From Ilyomonas sp963847085 (GTDB lineage: Bacteria; Bacteroidota; Bacteroidia; Chitinophagales; Chitinophagaceae): a DNA stretch of 64,000 bases. Shown here in pieces: positions 16,951-26,454 of the stretch. Location: the NCBI GenBank assembly GCA_963847085.1, contig CAWJYO010000010.1, forward strand, positions 286,298 through 350,297. Direction: 5' to 3'. Made by a program: the position numbers and the translations under genes. Within the stretch, counting starts at the first letter, position 1. Each line of letters starts with the position of its first letter. The notes below the pieces were generated by a model. The model was given only the letters and a program-made list of their open reading frames with translations. It did not search any database and was not told where the DNA came from.

Positions 16951-17898
16951 ATGCCAACTGTTATCATCACTGGCGGAACAGGATTAATAGGCAAACGCTT
17001 ATCGGCTTTGTTATTATCCAAACATTATGAAGTCATCATTTTTAGTCATCGTGATACAAAAGTAAAAGATGAAAAGGGCGCAATCATAAGACACTGGAAT
17101 GTGAATGAAGGAACAATTGATAACGATTCTATTGCCAAAGCCGATTATATTGTTCATCTCGCCGGGGCTAATGTTGCGGAAAAACGATGGACAAACAAGC
17201 GCAAGCAACAGATTGTTGATAGTCGTGTGAAAAGCAGTGCTTTACTGATAAAGGCAATGCAGGAAACACCTAACAAAATACAGGCTGTAATTAGCGCATC
17301 CGCTATTGGTTGGTATGGGGAAGATTCGCCGCAAAGCAAAGCTGATGGATTTAAAGAAGATGCGCCGCCATCCAATGATTTTTTAGGGCAAGCCTGCCGG
17401 CTCTGGGAAGAAAGTATTGAACCCGTAAATGGGCTGGGAAAGCGGCTTGTAAAGCTGCGTACAGGCATTGTATTAAGCAATGAGGGCGGTGCTTTCGTTG
17501 AATTTAAAAAGCCCTTGCAGTTTGGTTTTGCTTCTATTTTAGGCAGCGGTAAACAAACTATAAGCTGGATACACGAAGACGACATTTGCAACATGTATTT
17601 ATATGCCATTGAAAACGACCATATAGCTGGCGTTTACAATGCTGTTGCACCTTACCCGATAACCAACAAAGAACTTACCTTACAATTGGCCAAAGCAATG
17701 CGTGGCAAAGCGTTTTTGCCTATGCATGTGCCTTCGTTTGCGTTGCAATTGATGCTGGGCGAAATGAGTGCTGAGGTGTTGAAAAGCGCAACAGTAAGCG
17801 CAAAAAAAATTCTGCAAAGCGGGTTTGATTTTTTGTATCCCGATTTGCCGTTGGCGTTGCGGCAATTGGTAAAAAAAAATGGTAGTGGTACAATTTGA
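16951..17898 (+). CDS. TIGR01777-type NAD-dependent epimerase
   Basis: The 315-residue protein is an extended short-chain dehydrogenase of the SDR39U1/TIGR01777 family. The N-terminus TVIITGGTGLIGKRLSALL is the NAD-binding GxxGxxG loop. SASAIGWYGEDSPQ (about 114-127) and RLVKLRTGIVLSNEGGAF (about 163-180) are diagnostic for this family, as is the C-terminal DUF1731-like region MHVPSFALQLMLGEMSAEVL. The catalytic substrate of the family is not established. The last four or five codons (NGSGTI) come from the arm of the repeat that begins at 17,881, so the native C-terminus may have been replaced. Confidence 0.88.
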   Translation: MPTVIITGGTGLIGKRLSALLLSKHYEVIIFSHRDTKVKDEKGAIIRHWNVNEGTIDNDSIAKADYIVHLAGANVAEKRWTNKRKQQIVDSRVKSSALLIKAMQETPNKIQAVISASAIGWYGEDSPQSKADGFKEDAPPSNDFLGQACRLWEESIEPVNGLGKRLVKLRTGIVLSNEGGAFVEFKKPLQFGFASILGSGKQTISWIHEDDICNMYLYAIENDHIAGVYNAVAPYPITNKELTLQLAKAMRGKAFLPMHVPSFALQLMLGEMSAEVLKSATVSAKKILQSGFDFLYPDLPLALRQLVKKNGSGTI

Positions 17899-18000
17899 AA
17901 TATTTCAATTAAAACCTGTCAGGTTATACGTTTACGATAATCGCTAAGAATAAGTAAACCTGACAGGTTATCGCCACTTTTTCAAACTGTACCACTACTA
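17881..18000. repeat. 120-bp palindromic element overlapping the epimerase 3' end
   Basis: Outer arms GTAGTGGTACAATTTGAAA (17,882-17,900) and TTTCAAACTGTACCACTAC (about 17,980-17,998) are inverted with one mismatch. Inside lie two self-palindromes, AACCTGTCAGGTT (17,913-17,925) and AACCTGACAGGTT (17,957-17,969). The left arm supplies the epimerase stop codon. The structure looks like a small MITE-like or REP element; no target duplication is obvious. Confidence 0.7.
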
Positions 18001-18134
18001 AAAAATAAGGCAAAAACAAAGATTCAAAAACTCTTACACTCTGGCGCAAGCGTCCCGCTTGTGTCTCTCATATTTGAGCGTCCGTTCAGTAAAAGCTATG
18101 CTTAAAAAATTTATGATAGTAAAAGACAAACACT

Positions 18135-20702
18135 TTACTTAATTCTATATCGCAATCCGCCATAGAACATTCTTCCGGTTATTGGTCCCCAAATTAACGA
18201 GGCATCAAAATATGGGCTGAAGGGTTCGTTGGCTGCAATTATTGCATTGTGCTGGTAATAATTGGTGAGGTTTTCTGCTCCTATATAAACATCAAATAGA
18301 TTTTTCTTTCCAATGCTTTTGCTCACCTGTGCATTCATTGTAACAAACGCCGGCGAATAAGAAGGCCGCTGATAGGCAACCGGGTTTGCCCCTGTTGAGG
18401 GTATTCTTTTTCTGCCGCTATAGCTAATGGTGTAGTTCAGCTTCCAGCCCTTAATTTCATAATCAAGATTGGCGAAAGCCCGGTTTTTGGCTGTAAATGG
18501 TTTTTGCAAAAGCGCGCTGTCGTAATTTGTTTTTACATCAAATAAACGGTACGCTAACTGCACATTCAATCTTTCAAACGGTATAAAAGATACTTCGGTT
18601 TGAAAGCTGTTTGAATACGATTTGCCCCTAAGATTATAGAATTTTACTTGTCGCGCATTTTCCAAATCAACCACTACCTGGTTGGTAAAATCATTCCTGT
18701 AAAAATCTACCGATGCAACTGCTGCGCGGTTAAATAACCTAAACTTCTGGTCTATGCTGATGCCTTTGTTCCAGGCAATTTCGGGCTGCAAACCATAAGC
18801 ACCGTTGTTAGATGATGGAATAATTACTATCGCCCGCGAGCTTGCCAACACGCTATTGTTTTCGGCAAAAATGTTGGCCGTTCTTTGTCCTCTGCCCGCG
18901 CTTACTCTGATGGCCGTATTTTTAAATGGCGCATACCTGATGTTTACACGCGGCGTGGTAAACCAGCCATATAAACTATTATGATCTTCGCGTAAACCGG
19001 CTACTACATCAAACTTTGTAGAAGGCGAAAAGGTATATTCAAAGAATGCGCCCGGTGTGATTTCGGTGCGTTTATAAGGAGTGCTGGTGAACAATTCATT
19101 GTATTTGTCGTACACAAAGCTTAGCCCTGTTCTGAATTTATGCTCCGATGAATGAATAATAGATTGATAAATGAGGTTTGAATAAAAATTCTGCTGATGA
19201 GCATTGTAGGTTGTAAAGCCAAAATATGAATCCTGCTGATGATCGAAAGCCGACAACTGCAAACCAATACTTTGATATTTTTTTTGCGGAAACACATAAC
19301 CCAATTTTCCAAAACCTTCAACGCGTTTTGTATTGATGGCAAGACCATAACTATTGGTGGTAAATTTATCTTTTGCTTCGTTATAATTTGTTTGACCGCC
19401 GGTTCTGTCATCATTCAAAATCTTTACACCAAACTGGCTCATTAAGCCTTTTGCATTGTCAAAGCTCCAGCGGTTAAAAGCGGTAAATAAATTTCCGGTT
19501 GGCAAATCCCTGAAACCATCCCCATTCATGTCTAAGTTTTTATTGTTCAGGAAATCGTCATGCAACAGCAAAGCGGTTGACCATTTGGCGCCCAGCTTGT
19601 GTGATACATTTAGATTGACGTCCGTTTTGCCAAAATCATTTTCATAGATATTTGCATACAATGGCTCGCTGTTCTGTGGCTTTTTTAGTTCCACATTAAT
19701 TTGCCCGGCTATACTTTCGTAGCCGTTGGCAACCGAGCCTGTGCCCTTACTTAACTGCATGCTTTCTATCCATGCGCCGGGAATTGAATTTAAACCCAGC
19801 GAAGTAGCGAGACCTCTTGGTCCTGGTAAATTTTCGACGGTAAGTTGCGTGTACACACCGGCAAGACCTAATAACTGTATTTGTTTTGAACCTGTAACCG
19901 CATCGTTATAAGAAACGTCAACAGAAGGGTTGGTTTCAAAGCTCTCACTCAGGTTGCAGCAGGCAGCTTTAAATAATTCTCTTTGTGTAATGGTGGATGT
20001 ATTTGTTATATCAGTTGCGCTTTTATAAACAGATGCGCCTGTTGTTGATACTTTTACTTCTTTTAATTGATGATTGCCCGCTAAGATGATCTTTACATCA
20101 GTTTGAGGAAGCACCGAAATGGTATCAGCATTATAACCCGTATAGCTAACAATCAGTCGCTCACCTTCATCTGCAATTGTAAATACACCATTTTCATCAG
20201 TAAGGGTTCCTTTATTGGTGCCAAGCCAAACAACAGATGCACCTGCTAAAGGTGTAAAGGAACCTTTTTTATCTTCCTGAAGTACTACACCTTTAACAAA
20301 GGAAATGGTTGCTTCTTTTTGTTTTGCCGAAATTGTATCGGTTTGTGCTGCATAATTAGCCATGCTTTTCATTTGCCTGTAATAGCAGCAGGGCGGCAAG
20401 GCATTGTAAACAGCATCGTTGGCTTTTTTGTTTTCAACATCATGACCTGCGTCGAGAATACGCTCCTGAATTTTATTGATTGTTGTTTTCGATGGTTCGT
20501 ACACCAGCGAAAGCAACTTTGTATCTACATTCCAAACAGCCGATTTTACACCCTTTCCTTTTGCTGCTTCTTCAATGCGCGGTTTGCACATTGCAGCGCA
20601 CACGCCAGACACTTTAAGAGTAATAGTTGTGTCGCTTTGTGCACTTGATGTTAGGGTAAGGAAAATGAAACTAAGAATGAAAATATATTGTACCAATTTC
20701 AT
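18135..20702 (-). CDS. TonB-dependent receptor with N-terminal HMA domain
   Basis: The 855-residue outer-membrane receptor starts with a signal peptide (MKLVQYIFILSFIFLTLTSSA-Q). Residues about 27-95 form a heavy-metal-associated-like domain with Cys35 and Cys39 in SGVCAAMCKPRIEE, spaced CxxxC rather than the usual CxxC. A PPCCYY motif, a carboxypeptidase-D-regulatory-like beta domain (about 130-205), the TonB plug (LSESFETNPSVDVSY, GLNSIPGAWIESMQLSKG) and a beta-barrel ending GGLRYRIK follow. Such receptors import scarce nutrients using TonB energy. The HMA domain and the adjacent HMBD gene suggest a copper or other soft-metal ligand. ATG 20,702 is preferred over 20,723 because of the signal peptide. 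Confidence 0.88.
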   Translation of the reverse strand: MKLVQYIFILSFIFLTLTSSAQSDTTITLKVSGVCAAMCKPRIEEAAKGKGVKSAVWNVDTKLLSLVYEPSKTTINKIQERILDAGHDVENKKANDAVYNALPPCCYYRQMKSMANYAAQTDTISAKQKEATISFVKGVVLQEDKKGSFTPLAGASVVWLGTNKGTLTDENGVFTIADEGERLIVSYTGYNADTISVLPQTDVKIILAGNHQLKEVKVSTTGASVYKSATDITNTSTITQRELFKAACCNLSESFETNPSVDVSYNDAVTGSKQIQLLGLAGVYTQLTVENLPGPRGLATSLGLNSIPGAWIESMQLSKGTGSVANGYESIAGQINVELKKPQNSEPLYANIYENDFGKTDVNLNVSHKLGAKWSTALLLHDDFLNNKNLDMNGDGFRDLPTGNLFTAFNRWSFDNAKGLMSQFGVKILNDDRTGGQTNYNEAKDKFTTNSYGLAINTKRVEGFGKLGYVFPQKKYQSIGLQLSAFDHQQDSYFGFTTYNAHQQNFYSNLIYQSIIHSSEHKFRTGLSFVYDKYNELFTSTPYKRTEITPGAFFEYTFSPSTKFDVVAGLREDHNSLYGWFTTPRVNIRYAPFKNTAIRVSAGRGQRTANIFAENNSVLASSRAIVIIPSSNNGAYGLQPEIAWNKGISIDQKFRLFNRAAVASVDFYRNDFTNQVVVDLENARQVKFYNLRGKSYSNSFQTEVSFIPFERLNVQLAYRLFDVKTNYDSALLQKPFTAKNRAFANLDYEIKGWKLNYTISYSGRKRIPSTGANPVAYQRPSYSPAFVTMNAQVSKSIGKKNLFDVYIGAENLTNYYQHNAIIAANEPFSPYFDASLIWGPITGRMFYGGLRYRIK

Positions 20703-20755
20703 TTGAATCAGATTGAGAAGCACCGGACAAATTCCCGGTGCTTACTGGTTATAAA

Positions 20756-21085
20756 CTACTGTTTCAGTTTGCTGTTTGGTTTTAATTCAACCATCTCCAT
20801 TCCGCATTTAGGGCATTTGCCCCCTTTTGTAGAAACAACATTGTCCATTGGACAAGTGTAAAGCTTCACTACTTCCATTTTCATAATTTCCTTTTTAGAA
20901 AGGAGGCTCATGTCGTCGTTACAAACAGGGCATTTTGCAGGAATGTTGCTAACGTATTGCGGATGCATTGCGCATCGGTAGGTTAGGTATTTTGTAAGTG
21001 TTGTATCTAAGGTTTGATCTTTTTTTTGTGAGAAGGCTGCTATTGTAATGAACATAGCAGCAAAGCATACAATAAATGATTTCAT
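20756..21085 (-). CDS. Secreted heavy-metal-binding-domain (HMBD) protein
   Basis: The 109-residue protein has a signal peptide (MKSFIVCFAAMFITIAAFS-Q) and two consecutive HMBD modules: YRCAMHPQYVSNIPAKCPVC (about 36-55) and YTCPMDNVVSTKGGKCPKCG (about 76-95). The Y-x-C-P/A-M-H/D...CPxCGMxM pattern is the metal-binding motif found in CusB-type efflux adaptors and copper P-type ATPases. The second module has Asp in place of His. It is probably periplasmic or on the outer membrane and may hand metal to the adjacent HMA-containing receptor, 53 bp downstream on the same strand. Confidence 0.85.
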   Translation of the reverse strand: MKSFIVCFAAMFITIAAFSQKKDQTLDTTLTKYLTYRCAMHPQYVSNIPAKCPVCNDDMSLLSKKEIMKMEVVKLYTCPMDNVVSTKGGKCPKCGMEMVELKPNSKLKQ

Positions 21086-21167
21086 TTAAAATGATTTTAT
21101 GTTTTGAAAAAATAGCGGGCACAGGGTTACAGGCAATAGTTACCTGGTGACTATGAAACACATAAAA

Positions 21168-21533
21168 TCAAATTCTGAAAACACAGTTGGAAATGAAAGC
21201 GGGAGTTTTTGAGTATAAGGGCGGAGCATGAACAGATATAAACAAATCGTCCTTTGCCTCAATCAGCTTATATGCGTAAAAGCAGGAATAAAGTGTATGA
21301 ATGAAACTGAAATGTAAAGAAGGTGTACTGATAACGTCAGACGCTGCATGAACATCTTTAATTTTAAACGACTGAGATTTTGTTTTGCAGCAGCCTTCTT
21401 TGTCTTTTGAATAATCAGATAAAATAAGCTTTACGGATTGTAATTTATCGCAACAATAACTGGCTTTTACAGCTACTCCTGTTACCGAGAAAGCGTAAAT
21501 AAAAACCAAAGCTATGATGACTGCTTTTTTCAT
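21168..21533 (-). CDS. HYC_CC_PP-type small exported protein
   Basis: The 121-residue protein has a signal peptide (MKKAVIIALVFIYAFSVTGVAVKA) followed by SYCCDKL, GCCKTKSQSFKIKDVH and HAPPLY. This is the H-Y-C / C-C / P-P pattern that names the HYC_CC_PP family in Bacteroidota, here with Ser in place of the first His. Cys-rich positions and its place before HMBD and HMA-receptor genes suggest a metal-related envelope role, but the family has no assigned function. The gene is 82 bp upstream of the HMBD gene on the same strand, so the three likely form one operon. Confidence 0.72.
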   Translation of the reverse strand: MKKAVIIALVFIYAFSVTGVAVKASYCCDKLQSVKLILSDYSKDKEGCCKTKSQSFKIKDVHAASDVISTPSLHFSFIHTLYSCFYAYKLIEAKDDLFISVHAPPLYSKTPAFISNCVFRI

Positions 21534-21709
21534 GTTATTATGGCGAAACTAATCAATTTTTATCTTGCAATATTCTTCGTTATTGTCAACATCTCGTGCT
21601 TTAACATCATCTATCAGCAAGAAAGCTATCCTCAACCCGAAAATTGGAGTAGCTTACAACTTCTCTTCATCTATTCTACAATTTGCAACTTTACTTATTG
21701 TTCTTCCTA

Positions 21710-24088
21710 TCAAAACCGATAGCCGATTTGAAGCATCAGATTACGCGGTGCACCCGCCCATTTACTGACGTTGTTATAAGCAGCTTGCCAATACGCCGTA
21801 TTGGTAACATTGTTTACATTCAACGCAAGTTTTAGTTTATTCCAGGTGTATTGAAAACTGCCATTCATTACTATATACCCTGGCAGTTGCAAGCCTTGCT
21901 GCAGCGTATTTCTAACACTTACCTGCGAATGACCTGCGGCAATACCAAAGCCTTTGAGTGCGCCTTTTACAAACGTATATTTTATCCAACTGCTACTGCT
22001 GTTTTTGGGCGCATTTTCCATAACCATGCCTACCTGCGAAGCAATTTTACTTTCCAAAACAGTAGCCACACAATAGGAATAATTGGCGTCTATGCTAAGG
22101 TTAGGTAGCAGGCTTCCTGCGACTTCTATTTCAATGCCGCGCGAACGGTCTTTGCCCTGCTGAACATACAAATCGGGGTTCGAGATATCAGCCGCATTTA
22201 CCGCCACATTGTATAGAACAAGTTGGTAAACCGCAAGCGAAGCATACAGTTTATTGGCCAATAGATTTGTTTTTGCCCCTATTTCCAGTAGCTGGCTGGT
22301 GATGGGTTTAAAAGGTGCATCAAACACCTGCTTACTACTTGATGCTTCAAAGGGATCAAAGCCTCGGTTGTACGTGAAATACAGGCTGGCGTTGTGTTTT
22401 AGCTCGTACACCAATCCAACGCGGGGAAGCAGTTTGTTTATTTTCGTTACACCTGAAGTATCGTCATCATCACCCGATGTATACAATTCCTGGCGCAAAC
22501 CAAGAAGCAGTTTAAATTTTTTATAGCTCATTTGTTCTTGAACATAAATGCCCTGCGTACTGAAAATGTTGCCATCAACATTACTTGCTGAAGAGTTGTA
22601 ATTTGACAATTGATAATCCTTTACATCTGCACTTATATATTGGGGATGACGCAAACTAAAGATGCCAACAATGCCACTTCCGTATCCAAACAAATCGGGT
22701 CGTTCAAAATAATTTTGGGTAAGATTCACATCGCTTTCAATGAAATCGTATCCGGCTAACAATTGATGCGATATTTTACCAGTATTGAAATGAAATGTAA
22801 AATAGTTAGTAAGTGTGTTGGTTAGGGTGTGATACTTCCATTTGGAAAAATAAAGATTTACCGAGTCATCGGTGATATAGCTTTGAACGCCATGTTCAGC
22901 AACGTTTTGCTGCGTGAGGTAAGCCAAATAGCCACTGTTGAAAGTAATGTTCTTATTGATATTGTATGAAAACAAAACATTGCCTGCCAATGTGGTTTCG
23001 TGAAGATAATCACCCGGCTGTGATGCAGTTAAATGAATGGGTGTTGAATTGAGCGAGCCATTTTGGAAACCCGGAACGCCTCTGTCTAAAATGGTGTTCA
23101 CATGTGAAAGAGAAATATCCACATTCAATTGAATTTTATCATTCGGTACAAAAGAAAAAGAAGGTGCGATCTGATAGGATTTTCCATACCACAAATCTCG
23201 GAATGAATGTGTATTATCATAACCCCCGTTGAAGCGGTATAATAAAGTTTTCTTTTTATTGATTGGGCCTGTAACATCAGCTTCCGCACGATAATGATTC
23301 CAGGTTCCGGCTGCCATGCTTATTTCTTTTTCAGCCTCTTCCAATGGCTTCTTTGTAACGAGATTGATAGTGCCACCAGGATCGCAATTGCCATACAAAG
23401 TAGCGGCTGGTCCTTTTATTACTTCAACGCGTTCCACATTCGCCAGCATATTGCTTGTGTAGGTTGTGTTATAGCCACGCAAGCCATTAATCATTCTTGC
23501 ATTCTCGGCTCTAAAGCCACGAATGGTATATTCATCATAACCCGAATACTGTTCAACGCCGGAAGCCGCGTCCACAGCGTCTTTCAGGGTATAATCCATT
23601 CTATCCTGTATCATTTCTTTCGTAATGGAAGAAATGGATTGCGGTATGTCAATAACCGATGTTTGCGTTTTGGTTCCTAAAAAGGAATAATCGCTTTTAT
23701 ACGATTTTGCTGTTCTTCCTTTTACTTCCACATTTTGCAATTCGGCTGCTTTATAGGAAAGATAAATATTACCCAGATTGATAGTTTCGCCCCTATTTGC
23801 AACGATTTGTTTTTGATAGGTTTCCAATGCTACTGACGAAATGATCAATGTATCATTTACCGGAGAAACAAAGGCAATTGTAAAAGCGCCATTGTTATCA
23901 GTTTCAGTTTTCTTTTTTGCCCCTTTCAATTCAACGGTTGCAAAAGCAGGACTGCCATCGGGTGTAATAACGTGACCTTTGATTACGAAACTGTTCTTCT
24001 GCGCAGAACTATTTGTGGCTGCTACCAATACAAATAAAAATGTGGTAAAAACAAAAGCTCGTTTCAATGAAAAAAAAGAAGTAATCAA
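21710..24088 (-). CDS. TonB-dependent siderophore receptor
   Basis: The 792-residue receptor has a signal peptide (ending SSA-Q near residue 29), a carboxypeptidase-regulatory-like domain (about 33-115), the plug with TSVIDIPQSISSITKEMIQDR (about 141-161) and YTIRGFRAENARMINGLRG. The strand RVEVIKGPAATLYGNCDPGG is the siderophore-receptor signature, and the barrel ends in GYRF with terminal Phe for outer-membrane insertion. Ferric-siderophore uptake is the family role. It precedes the HYC_CC_PP, HMBD and HMA-receptor genes on the same strand (177 bp gap), suggesting a metal-uptake locus. The exact ligand is unknown. Confidence 0.9.
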   Translation of the reverse strand: MITSFFSLKRAFVFTTFLFVLVAATNSSAQKNSFVIKGHVITPDGSPAFATVELKGAKKKTETDNNGAFTIAFVSPVNDTLIISSVALETYQKQIVANRGETINLGNIYLSYKAAELQNVEVKGRTAKSYKSDYSFLGTKTQTSVIDIPQSISSITKEMIQDRMDYTLKDAVDAASGVEQYSGYDEYTIRGFRAENARMINGLRGYNTTYTSNMLANVERVEVIKGPAATLYGNCDPGGTINLVTKKPLEEAEKEISMAAGTWNHYRAEADVTGPINKKKTLLYRFNGGYDNTHSFRDLWYGKSYQIAPSFSFVPNDKIQLNVDISLSHVNTILDRGVPGFQNGSLNSTPIHLTASQPGDYLHETTLAGNVLFSYNINKNITFNSGYLAYLTQQNVAEHGVQSYITDDSVNLYFSKWKYHTLTNTLTNYFTFHFNTGKISHQLLAGYDFIESDVNLTQNYFERPDLFGYGSGIVGIFSLRHPQYISADVKDYQLSNYNSSASNVDGNIFSTQGIYVQEQMSYKKFKLLLGLRQELYTSGDDDDTSGVTKINKLLPRVGLVYELKHNASLYFTYNRGFDPFEASSSKQVFDAPFKPITSQLLEIGAKTNLLANKLYASLAVYQLVLYNVAVNAADISNPDLYVQQGKDRSRGIEIEVAGSLLPNLSIDANYSYCVATVLESKIASQVGMVMENAPKNSSSSWIKYTFVKGALKGFGIAAGHSQVSVRNTLQQGLQLPGYIVMNGSFQYTWNKLKLALNVNNVTNTAYWQAAYNNVSKWAGAPRNLMLQIGYRF

Positions 24089-24184
24089 TTTTGATGTCTT
24101 TTAATTTTATAAAAATAAGAAGGGTTAACAGACAATGTTGTTGAGAAAAGGGAAATTTTCATTATCAAATTATCAACTTTGCTT

Positions 24185-25201
24185 TTAGCCTTTCAAATTG
24201 AGCAAATAACTTGCAATTGCTTGTGTCTCTACACTTGTAAACATTGGTTTGAAATATCTAACATAACCAAGAAGCTCGTTGACAGTCAAAACCTTTACAT
24301 GCTGAAACTCCTCATTTGGTCTTGAATTGGTCAATGCAATCAGGTTTCTTATTGGTATTTTTCTGTCTCCCCAATGATGTTGTTTAAGGTTGTATTCTTT
24401 CACCTGAAATATCTGCCAGTTAGTATTTTAAAAAGTGCAAAGTTTGTTCGTTTTACTTGTTGAACCGGGGAACGTAGATCCAAACTAGCCAACGATTTTT
24501 CGCTCCAGTTTTTTGTCTCAATAAGAAAGATACCCGAAGGCGTGACAAGCAAATGGTCGATTTGAATTGACTTGATATAATCGTTTTCTTGTCGGTTGTA
24601 GATAGCAGGATGAAAACTTAGAGCAAAGTCGTTTATCAAAATATTTTCATCTGATAAGTTTCTCCAATTCTTTTACAACTTTATGTTCGCCCAACGCTCC
24701 ATAAATTGAGTTTTTCAATCCATCAATTATGCGCTGTTTATATTCAAGTTCGTTTATCTTGGTTAAACAGCTTTCATTAACAGCGTCGTTAAAATGCGAA
24801 GTGATATATTTATAGCGATTAGTTTTATCCTGATGTTGGCCAACTAATTCCCTGACTGCATAATCCACATTATAATTCAAGTTGAGTTCTAAATCCTGAA
24901 GTTTCTTTTCACAAGCCCGGCGTTTTTTGTAGTTGACAAATCGTTTAATAAAATTCTGACCAGTTGAAAGGGATAAGCTAATTAGCTTTTGCTTTATCTC
25001 TTCAATCTCACTAAGAAAACTGCTTTCAAAATGAGCTTTACCCGTTATAATAGCATTGTCTAAATGTAAAATTTCTGCAGCAAGAGTATTCTTTTCATTT
25101 TCTATCAGTTGTTCGTGGTTTGAAATGATTTGCTGCTTTAAAGTTGAAAAGTTATTTTGAAAATTTAAGATCTCGTTTAAAGAATTGAAGTCATCTATAC
25201 T
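24185..25201 (-). pseudogene. NERD-domain protein, frameshifted and 5'-truncated
   Basis: Reading the minus strand from 25,201, an open frame without a start codon gives a coiled-coil region (DDFNSLNEILNFQNN... to RELVGQHQDKTNRYKY). It leads into KNSIYGALGEHKVVKEL, after which a frame change near 24,645 continues with IDHLLVTPSGIFLIETKNWS, the NERD nuclease-related motif. A further change near 24,405 leads to RKIPIRNLIALTNSRPNEEF, the usual C-terminal part. NERD proteins are thought to act on nucleic acids. An in-frame stop lies just upstream of 25,201, so the N-terminus appears lost. The gene is dead or contains several indel errors. Confidence 0.75.
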
Positions 25202-25892
25202 GTGTCACTTCAAATGTGTTTTTATCGTTGTTAAGCAACCAACAGAGTTATGAACTTTACACATTTTTCTTTGTCAAAATTTTGGAGATTTTGTCCTGAA
25301 CTTATTGCTACCAACACAAATATTGATGATATAAAACGCAATTCCAAAAAATACAGCTATTGAAAATACAGCAAATAGTATTATACATTTTGTATTGTTG
25401 TTAGTACAATCCGCTTTACTAGTTTAGTTCCACTGGCTTGTAAATGCATGTACTCGCCCCTAAAAAGATTGATCTGGAATCAAATCGTTTGTATTTATCT
25501 TCCGTCAAATTAAAATCTCATTGAACCCTTTCGCAATAAATAGGAGCCATCCAGCCTCGTTTCTATCGATTTATAAAACAATATCATTTTCCGGCGCAAT
25601 ATCAGAAAGCAGAAGTTGAACTACGAAAGGCATAAGTTGAACATAGGTATTCATCTGACGAACATTGAAAGCCTCCGGCGGAACATTGGGAAGCTTTTTT
25701 ATCGCAATCAACTTATTTGGCTCTTTCTTTACAGATTTGTGTCCTCACAAACCGGAATATTTTTTTTGATTCATGTCTGTGCGGATACCGGCATGTAAAA
25801 AAAGAAATATTCCATTACCAAATTATCAACTTCTTTTTTGTTTTTGATGAACGAGATCTTTACAATCTTATCATTGCTATAAATCATCAGCC
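25202..25892. other. Gene-poor region with remnants
   Basis: No intact gene is seen. A minus-strand frame near 25,290-25,400 encodes one hydrophobic segment (ILFAVFSIAVFFGIAFYII) but lacks a start codon. A + strand stretch at 25,600-25,800 has only short frames. GAAATATTCCATTACCAAATTATCAACTT at 25,806 resembles GAAATTTTCATTATCAAATTATCAACTT at 24,151, so the NERD remnant is bracketed by similar short repeats. Confidence 0.5.
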
Positions 25893-26454
25893 ATGTATCA
25901 ATCGGTAACCGTGTTTTGCGGCTCGCAATTGGGTAAAAATAGTTTATACCAACAACAAGCAGAAGCGTTGGGAAAGGCGTTGGCACAACATAACATTCAT
26001 CTTGATTTATGGTGGCGGCAACAACGGTTTGATGGGCGCGCTTGCCAATGCAATGTTGCAGCATGGCGGTAATATTACGGGCGTAATGCCAAAGATTTTG
26101 ATACAAAAAGAAAAAGTGCATACTGGGCTTACCACTTTGCATGAAGCTGAAAATATGCATGAAAGAAAAAAGCTGCTGTACAGCCTTGCCGATGTTGCGA
26201 TTGTATTGCCCGGCGGCATTGGTACTTTGGATGAAATGTTTGAGATTGTTACCTGGAACAACCTTGCTATTCATAACAAAAAAATAATCCTGCTGAACAC
26301 AGCAGGATTTTATGATTACTTATTGCAACACTTGCAACGAATGCAAAGTGAAGGTTTTTTGTATAATGATTGGCGGGCGATGGTTACAGTGTGCGATCAT
26401 TCTGATAACGTGCTTCGCGTCTTGCTTGATGAGACGGATGCAAATAAAAATTAA
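25893..26454 (+). pseudogene. LOG family (cytokinin riboside 5'-monophosphate phosphoribohydrolase-like), one frameshift
   Basis: The ATG at 25,893 opens MYQSVTVFCGSQLGKNSLY, the LOG N-terminus. One extra base near 26,004 shifts the frame just before LIYGGGNNGLMGALANAML, after which the protein is complete (about 187 residues). PGGIGTLDEMFEI is the PGGxGTxxE nucleotide-binding and catalytic motif. Family members hydrolyse nucleoside 5'-monophosphates to base plus ribose 5-phosphate. Only one base separates this from an intact gene, so a sequencing error is possible. Its 3' end overlaps the convergent outer-membrane gene by 71 bp. Confidence 0.85.

Noticed and set aside
25290..25405. Minus-strand frame with one membrane helix
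   Set aside because: It has no start codon and an in-frame stop just upstream, so at most a gene remnant.
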